A DNA stretch of 64,000 nucleotides from positions 10,620,176 through 10,684,175 of the forward strand of contig JAMKCF010000008.1 of the NCBI GenBank assembly GCA_023634235.1, read 5' to 3'. Positions 57,837 through 64,000 of this stretch are shown here, one piece after another. The position numbers and the translations under genes were made by a program. Position 1 is the stretch's first letter, and each line of letters opens with the position of its first letter. Source of the stretch: Pisaster brevispinus (Eukaryota; Echinodermata; Asteroidea; Forcipulatida; Asteriidae). The notes below the pieces were generated by a model. It saw only the letters and a program-made list of their open reading frames with translations, had not been told where the DNA came from and searched no databases.

Positions 57837-58017
57837 CATGATAACAGTAAGAGACATGGTTAATCTCGATACACCTCCAAAAAAAGATGCTGCACCAATC
57901 AATGCAAAGGCCCCTGGGTCCATCCAAGCCCAATATGGATCTGTCTCAACAGTCTTCACTCCAAACATGGAGACCAGAATCAAACCTATAATGCGACCAT
58001 AAAGAGCTCCAATGTAT
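57837..58017 (-). CDS. CLC chloride channel/exchanger, exon with helices O and P
   Basis: The exon is 181 nt, with acceptor GTCCCCTACAG and donor GTAAGTACAG. Its first base completes Leu from the previous exon. It encodes YIGALYGRIIGLILVSMFGV, KTVETDPYWAWMDPGAFALI, and GAASFFGGVSRLTMSLTVIM. GALYGR follows the filter segment; DPGAFALIGAA..GGVSRLT.SLTVIM is the highly conserved O-P region of CLC proteins, which takes part in the dimer interface and pore. It ends in phase 0. Confidence 0.93.
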
Positions 58018-58248
58018 CTGTAGGGGACAAAATTACAAGATTATTATTATTGTTCTTTTAATTCATATTATTAATGTCAATGGAAACAGGCCCAAAGATT
58101 TGTGTGAGAAATAGAATCCTCTTAGATTTGAAAGGTTTCAAACACAAGTCTCTGTGATGTGTGTTTTTTTTATATCAAGTAGTAAACCACAAGGGAAACT
58201 GACTGGGTAAATTGAAAAACAATTTTTGTTGTTGAAATAATTGACTAG

Positions 58249-58313
58249 AGTGGGACTTACCTGAGACCTCCTCATTAAAGTGCCAGCACTGTACCAACTG
58301 AACTATCTAGCCC
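58249..58313 (-). mobile_element. tRNA-like SINE head relic
   Basis: On the minus strand, GGGCTAGATAGTTCAGTTGG then TACAGTGCTGGCACTTTAAT resembles an acceptor plus D-arm (A box TAGTTCAGTTGG) and an anticodon arm. GTCTCAGGTAAGTCCCACTC is a decayed B box. The cloverleaf is imperfect, so it is a SINE relic in the intron, not a working tRNA gene. Confidence 0.55.
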
Positions 58314-58458
58314 AAATGTTGGCATTCTCCCTATTATGCAACATTTAGTACTTTGACAATTTACAGAAATTAGCAAATTGTTTTAACATCTATGAAGTAC
58401 TTCAATTTCGATAATGAGTTGGTAATAAAAAATATTAAAAGAGAAGAGAACTACTCAC

Positions 58459-58630
58459 AACATTGGTACAACAAGACCAGCTGAGATGTGTGGTCCACAT
58501 GACCAGCAGGCCATTGAAAAATACAAGAGCAGTACAGTCACAAGTGGAATGTAGCTGAATTCCCAATGTGTTCCCCTTGAAAAGAGATGTTGGATGGCTT
58601 CCTCTCCAGAAAGAAATAGCAAAGAAGCAA
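58459..58630 (-). CDS. CLC chloride channel/exchanger, exon with the filter helix N
   Basis: The exon is 172 nt, with acceptor TTTTTTGCAG and donor GTGAGTAG. Completing a Val codon begun upstream, it encodes ASLLFLSGEEAIQHLFSRGT, HWEFSYIPLVTVLLLYFSMA and CWSCGPHISAGLVVPML. The GEEAIQ.LF block and the ACW..G...SAG..VP signature are diagnostic for CLC proteins. GLVVP corresponds to the GxFxP anion-selectivity segment at the start of helix N. It ends in phase 2, matching the next exon. Confidence 0.93.
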
Positions 58631-58769
58631 CTGCAAAAAATAAATAAGTCACACATTTTATCGCCTAAACGATACAATGCTTTGTACGCAGAGGTATGAG
58701 TGTTTTATGTCATGCATGTCATGCTGTCGCCCATTCGTGTTGTACTGTTGTGGATAAAATGTTACCAAC

Positions 58770-58929
58770 CTAGGTGTGTATTAAGGAACACATTGGTGCA
58801 GGCATCCAGTGGATCAAATTCTAACAAATGTAGGTAATCATCAATTTGCGGGCAAAACCATTGCTGTTCTGGACAGTTTGTACTATTAAAATAGTTGTGG
58901 ATTTGATCATTCTCGCCATAGTCTTGCAA
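58770..58929 (-). CDS. CLC chloride channel/exchanger, most 5' exon in window (luminal loop)
   Basis: The exon is about 160 nt. The donor G|GTTGGTAAC is weak, but the phase fits. The acceptor TTCAAG at 58930 is my best choice; the frame stays open a little further upstream. It encodes LQDYGENDQIHNYFNSTNCP, EQQWFCPQIDDYLHLLEFDP and LDACTNVFLNTHL. In CLC-6/7-type proteins a Cys-containing loop with FC..(D/N)..Y....L.F lies just before GEEAI..LF, as here. NST is a possible N-glycosylation site. Upstream exons (including the gating-glutamate region) are outside the window. Confidence 0.75.
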
Positions 58930-61549
58930 CTTGAATAGACGTACATACAGAAATTCTTAGTGAAAAAATATTTTCAAATTTCAATTTTAAATGCATTCTT
59001 GCAGCAGGAAAGCTGTGGATTTCTCAACAGTTTCTGCTCAGAATGGACTTTATTTATACTTGTTATTTTTTTATCTGCAACTGCAACAATTTTGGTTCTT
59101 GGCAGCCTTATTTCTTCAGCTCTATGGATTACCCTGTTTCTACATAATGTTTTTTAAGCGTACAGCTTGGCTATGTTGCAGATTGTTTGCTTCTTTGCAG
59201 TAAGAAGTTATCCAGCTGCACTTTTGTTTAACGTAATTTTACCAACTGATATTAGTCATCTGGCGATTTTTGGTCGTTTTGGTGTTTTGTGTAGGCTAGC
59301 CGTTTATGGATGAGCTAGCCTAGGTCTAGTTATACAAAGTAAAGTCAAGACAAGCATTTTCTCTCTCCAAAATCAACAGATTTGTATGGCTCAGTGACTA
59401 GTGCCAGTGGCCAGTGCCAGTGTCAAAGTCCCCAACAGCTCATCATCAGGCAAAACATGTTAACATCAAGCAGCCATTGGAGAAACATATGCACCGGCAG
59501 CATTCCTTTTTCTTGGTTGTCCTTATCAGAGCTGGACTGTGATAAACGTATGGACATGGCGGAGGTGGACATGATGGTGTCCCAGTCCACGATGCCTCGG
59601 GGAGTCCTCACACCAACATGACCAAGTTTGGAGTGCTACAAACCCAGTTAAATTTTAAAAATTTGCAGTTTGTTTCAAGTCTATAATTATTGAATGTGTT
59701 ATATATACATATATGCAGTTTCATTATTAGTGCTTTGTTCGAATTGTACTGCTTGTGAAGTGTGATATAAAACTGTTGTGTTGTTGCATTGGTGCATTTC
59801 TCACCTCCACAGTGAAGTGTTGAGGGAGTTGACTCTATACAATAATACTCTATCATTCAAAATTTCTTCCTTTAGGCCTAGTCCTGTGAGGTGTGTTTTG
59901 TTCTACATTGTACATGTAAAGTGCGACTGATTTGAATCTTTCATATTCCAGCCAATGACGGAATATGCTGGTTGCTTGTTTAATATTTGTTAAATTCTAC
60001 ATAAGCAGAGATTTAAGTTTCAATATATGTACTATACAATGCTATACCACAAAAAACTATACTAGGCCGATTCTAGGCGCGGATACCCGGGTAAAATTTG
60101 AAAGAAAAGAATATATCATTCCTATAATAATTTTCTTTTTTAACTTCCGCCTGTTTAAAAATTAGCCACAAGTGTCAGTGGTGTAGTTTCTCCCCCCAAG
60201 CGGCAGGATAGATTTCTTGTTCATCCTATGCCATTCACATTTTTTTCTTTCTGCCAAAATGAATCTGTCATAATATGTCACTTGTAATTATTAAGGTTGC
60301 AACAATAAAATAAGCATTTGAAATCTGACGTGTCAATTTGTCCGGAATAAAATATATTTCATGTCGTTCCCGCATTCAAGTGTAAAGACTATGCTAAACT
60401 TGAATTTGAGAAATGCCAGATTTTACCCACTATGTTTTTTATGAATATGCATGAAACCAGATAGTGCAGCGTCCAGATCCAGACGCAAGATTTGTGGGGT
60501 TAAATTTTTTTAGATTAAAATTAGAAGATTGATATGGATCAGAAGTGCTCAAAAAGTGCGTCTATTTCTCTGTTGTTAGGCACACAGAGGCTTGATTTTT
60601 CACCCCTCAAAACGTGAAAAAGGTCAAAGCTTCCGGGGGCTTCGCCCCCTGGAAATACTGGATCCGCCCCTGTATTTATTTGCTTTCATTGGTAGTATGC
60701 TCCTTACCTTATGTAAAGTGTTATTGGAGTTTACAAACCGCTTTTTATGTATCTCGAGTTTTTAATCTTACACGTGCTAGCAAGTCGCACAAAATTGTCG
60801 CAGATAGAACCCGATCTAAAGGCATAATTATGGAGTGAGCTACTTCCAAAAGTTCAAAGGTCACAAATTTATTATATGGTGTCCCTTGTCATAAAAAAAT
60901 GCAAAAAATTAGGCAGTCCATTAGAATGATTAAGCAGTCTGTAATTAGTTAGTGACAACGACTGCTTAATTAGGGGGCATAGGGGGCCTATAATATTACT
61001 GCATAGATAGTGTCCTGTGTGGTAAAAAGTTTGAATTTCAACTGGCACTCATATTGAAAGTACAATGGCTTACTGGAAGCTGCTTGTGTTAGAGGTGTTG
61101 GTGTGTAGGTTTTTATACCACAATTTAAAATGTAAAATCACTTGCAAGCAATGGAAGTTATACTCAGTGGAAATTCAACAAAACATTAGAGAAACAATGA
61201 CCAGAACATGGACGATCTATTGATCAGAGTTATCATTGATATAAACATTAAACAGTATGTATGGTAAGCTGTTTTTTGTTTTTCTACACTAGATAACGTA
61301 TGACTTGTATGTACTACAGTATGTCTGGGTCAATATCACTTTGTTTTTGTCAATGTATTGAAGCATGGAGATTATTTTCCTTTGATGATCGGAGAAGCCA
61401 TGGATTTGATGCTCATCAATGTGATAGATGTAATGTTAAATCATCATGGCGTGTATGCTGTTCAGTAGCACTTTAGTAGCAAGGCTACAATGCATCTTGC
61501 CCCCTATGCAATGTGTACTATGTGCTAAACAAAAACCCCCAAGAATGGT
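58930..61549. other. Upstream CLC intron, no recognisable gene
   Basis: 2.6 kb without recognised exons. A short dyad GGGGGCTTCGCCCCC (60637-60651) is followed at 60657-60672 by CTGGATCCGCCCCTG, which as its reverse complement CAGGGGCGGATCCAG resembles a hAT-type transposon end. No partner end was identified. Confidence 0.45.
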
Positions 61550-62190
61550 GTGTTGACAAACACAAATGCCCCGCTAAGATTAATCTCTTTCTTGAGTTAC
61601 CTACTGCTTGGACAGCATTTTTTTTAAAGCCATGATACCCTTGACATTTGACAAGGGGGTTCAAAAACAAAAGGCTTCTCAGGGATCCCAAGACCAACCC
61701 ACAAACCAAGGTTGGAGTTGATATACCAAGTCCTTCTAGAGTTATCGCTCGGACAACATTTCTTTTGTTTTAGCCATAATGACCTTGACATTTATTGTAG
61801 GACATCCAAAAACAAAAGGCTTCTCAGGAATCCCAAGACCAATCCACAAACCAAGTTTGGAGTTGATACATGTATACCAAGTCCTTCTTGAGTTATCGCT
61901 CTGACAACATTTCTTTTATTTTAGCCATAATGACCTTGACATTTGTTGTAGGGCATCCAAAAACAATAGGCTTCTCAGGAATCCCAAGACCAATCCACAA
62001 ACTAAGTTTGGAGTTGATATGCCAAGTCCTTCTTGAGTTATCGCTCGGACAATATTTCTTTTGTTTTAGCCATAATGACCTTGGCATTTGTTGTAGGGCA
62101 TCCAAAAACAATAGGCTTCTGAGGGATCCCAAGACCAACCCACATACCAATTTTGGAGTTGATACGCCAAGTCCTTTTTGAGTTTTTGCT
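61550..62190 (+). repeat. ~147-bp tandem repeat, about four copies
   Basis: The unit phrases GAGTTGATA..CCAAGTCCTT, GAGTTATCGCTCGGACAA, TTTAGCCATAATGACCTTGA, and CATCCAAAAACA.AGGCTTCTC recur. GAGTTG starts at 61715, 61860, 62011 and about 62158 (spacings 145, 151, 147). Each unit carries ATGACCTTGACAT, a reverse TCAAGGTCA, altered in the last copy. A (CA)n run follows at 62208-62222. Confidence 0.9.
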
Positions 62191-62227
62191 CGGACAATGA
62201 TTGCAGATACACACACACACACCCCCA

Positions 62228-62385
62228 ACCTTATGGATCCGGTTTGTGGGGTACTGCTATTGTTGTTCTATTATTCCCTTTTCTAAAGAATTCCCTTGTG
62301 GGGCCCAATTGTTCCTATTGAAATTACCTTGTGGGGTCCATGGTTCCATTGTTAAAAATACCCCGTAAGTTGGCATGTGTAAGGG
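62228..62385. mobile_element. MITE copy related to the 18.4-kb element
   Basis: It carries CCTTATGGATCCGGTTTGTG, GGGTACTGCTATTGTTG, TTCTATTATTCCCTTTTC and an end TACCCCGTAAGTTGGCATGT GTAAGGG-like terminus. The same modules in similar order occur in the 18390-18545 MITE (opposite orientation). Confidence 0.6.
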
Positions 62386-62589
62386 CACACACACACACAC
62401 AAGTGTGTAAATACCTCCAATCGGGGACCTCCTATTGTCCCTCTTTTGTTTGGACTTTAACTTTTTGGCAACAGCTCCCATTGGTTTTGTACACAATTTC
62501 CAACTGGGGACCTTTACCCAACCGGGGACCCTATTGTCCTCTTTTGTTATAGGTCCCTGGTTTGAATGTGAAAACAAACTCACACACCC

Positions 62590-62726
62590 AACCTTACGGA
62601 TCCGGTTTGTGGGGTACTGCTATTGTTGTTCTATTATTCCCTTTTCTAAAGAATTCCCTTGTGGGGCCCAATTGTTCCTATTGAAATTACCTTGTGGGGT
62701 CCATTGTTCCATTGTTAAAAATACTT
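62590..62726. mobile_element. Second MITE copy, right end truncated
   Basis: This is nearly identical to 62228-62365 over about 135 bp, in the same orientation, but it breaks at AAAAATAC where the first copy continues CCCGTAAG. The pair is about 365 bp apart with unrelated-looking sequence between. Confidence 0.65.
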
Positions 62727-64000
62727 TGGTGTCAAGTGTTGAGTTGAGCTGAAACTAATTGGCATTGTACCTTAAATTATATTTCATACTTCAAAACAAT
62801 GCTTTTGTTGACATTTACTTAAGGTCCATCCATGGAGGGAGGAAATAGACATATTTCCAATTTGGTTTGTTTACTTGTCATTCATGTGGTGTGTGATTTG
62901 AGATCTATCTGTGACTTATTGCAGGCAGGTGGACTTAGTTAATGTAAAGTACGTGAAACTGTGAAACCCAGAGTCAGTGATGACTTTGATCATTTACAAA
63001 CACCATCCTGTTTTTTCTTTGATGATTACAGTAAACATTAAGTGTGGAAATTATTGTTGTAACACAAGCTCTAATTGTGTCTTGATACGCTACAATTTGA
63101 GTGCAGTTAATTTAGTGACAAGATTATTTTGTGATACTTTGATTCATGTGGTTGTGTGCCCAGGTTTTGTTTGCACAAGTAGCATCTGTGATGGGCATGT
63201 GTGCCCAGATGCCCGTGCATTTGTGATATATTGTGATACATCAATTCCTGTGGGTATGTGTGCCCAGGTTTTACTAGTACATTTAGCATGCAGAAGTGGG
63301 TTGGTGGGACAGATTTACGTTAGGCCTACTTTATTTGATTGAATCAGAATTGGCATCGATATTGATTAACAAGATCAACAAAAAAAGCTTGGTTTGTTGT
63401 TGTAGCATTCAACCATCGGGAGCTGCTTTCTAAGTGGCTGATTAATGGATATAAGCTTTTGGTATCACTTTCTTACAATCACTGCATGCTACAAATACAC
63501 TGATATATACAGTTAAAGAGCAGTTCTTGAGGCTCTCAATATTTTAATTATTACCTTTTTATGGCCGAATAGACATCACCGGTTAATATCTATTTTACAC
63601 TTAAAATTTGCATTTAGTAATAAAGAATTCAAGTCGAAAATGCACCTCTCCGCGAGGCTTTATCAGCGAAGTGAGATTTGGTGATGCAATGGTTGGTAAC
63701 ACGCCGTTTTTCCAATTGTGACGCAAGAAAATTCGCTGAAACACAGCTCTAGAAAAAAATAGACCCCTCATTATTTTCATTATCACAAGTTTTTGGTTTA
63801 AAAAAGTAGAAACCAGTATCGAGAGTTTTGCCTTACAGTAAGCATAGTTGTGGCCACTGTGTGTTAGAATTAGGGGATTTTTCTTTATACATTATTTTGG
63901 CTACAAAATAGATTTAAACATGACTCTCAAGGTCTTCCAGGAGTACAGTAGAACGGTTCCTTAAAGAAATCATGAAATCGTGTCATTTTTTATCATTTAA
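62727..64000. other. Upstream CLC intron, no recognisable gene
   Basis: It includes a short degenerate repeat (63130-63290) in which GTGTGCCCAGGTTTT and TGTGATA phrases recur about every 100 bp. No exon signature was found. Confidence 0.45.

Noticed and set aside
58249..58313. A functional tRNA gene on the minus strand.
   Set aside because: The T-arm is decayed and the acceptor stem does not close; it fits a SINE relic better.
60634..60672. A complete hAT element.
   Set aside because: Only one end-like motif was found, with no matching opposite end, no 8-bp target duplication and no transposase.
1..64000. A novel multi-gene system such as a defence island or biosynthetic cluster.
   Set aside because: The only host gene seen is one CLC transporter. 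All other coding traces are decayed retroelements, so no multi-gene system can be supported.

Overview
This window is intron-containing animal nuclear DNA, very rich in transposable elements. The mix of DIRS-like, Ty3/gypsy-like, Penelope-like and several non-LTR retroelements, tRNA-derived SINEs and foldback DNA elements suits a marine invertebrate. An echinoderm or another invertebrate deuterostome is my best guess, but nothing here proves the species. No bacterial, organellar or rRNA genes are seen.

The only host gene I recognise is on the minus strand: the C-terminal half of a CLC-family chloride channel or Cl-/H+ exchanger (CLC-6/7-like). Seven exons run from 58929 down to 17100. Six of them join in a continuous frame with matching splice phases. 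They encode an extracellular or luminal loop, the filter segment with GLVVP, the last membrane helices, CBS domain 1, a linker and CBS domain 2. The 5' exons lie beyond position 64000. Two introns are very large (about 26 kb and 11 kb) and are filled with repeats.

Layout. 1-2.2 kb: palindromes, hairpins and reverse-orientation copies of a motif-rich repeat. 2.2-6.8 kb: a tandem array of ~100-bp monomers with a higher-order period near 590-600 bp. 6.8-8.1 kb: a decayed DIRS-like element (minus). 8.6-13.0 kb: a decayed Ty3/gypsy-like element (plus). 13-17.1 kb: mostly unrecognised 3' flank of the CLC gene, with one perfect 33-bp-arm hairpin. 17.4-43.5 kb: the giant intron, with LINE pieces, a small MITE, a SINE, a 26-32 kb repeat domain carrying ETS-like, nuclear-receptor-like and CRE-like motifs, a nearly perfect 3.8-kb tandem duplication (30313-37947), further DIRS-like remnants, and a 747-bp DNA element with 26-bp inverted ends. 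43.5-46.9 kb: three CLC exons. 47-57.5 kb: the second large intron, with a DIRS-like gag remnant, several LINE pieces, and a Penelope-like GIY-YIG gene split by a LINE that is itself interrupted by a GGCCGAGGCC-bordered insert holding a foldback element. 57.8-58.9 kb: three CLC exons. 59-64 kb: upstream intron with a ~147-bp tandem repeat and small MITE copies.

All retroelement reading frames seen here are broken, and none looks able to move by itself. The observations I rate highest are the repeat family with stacked ETS/TCAAGGTCA/DR4/CRE motifs, the array of 31-nt hairpins, the young 3.8-kb duplication, the higher-order satellite array, and the nested insertion at 52.4-55.4 kb.
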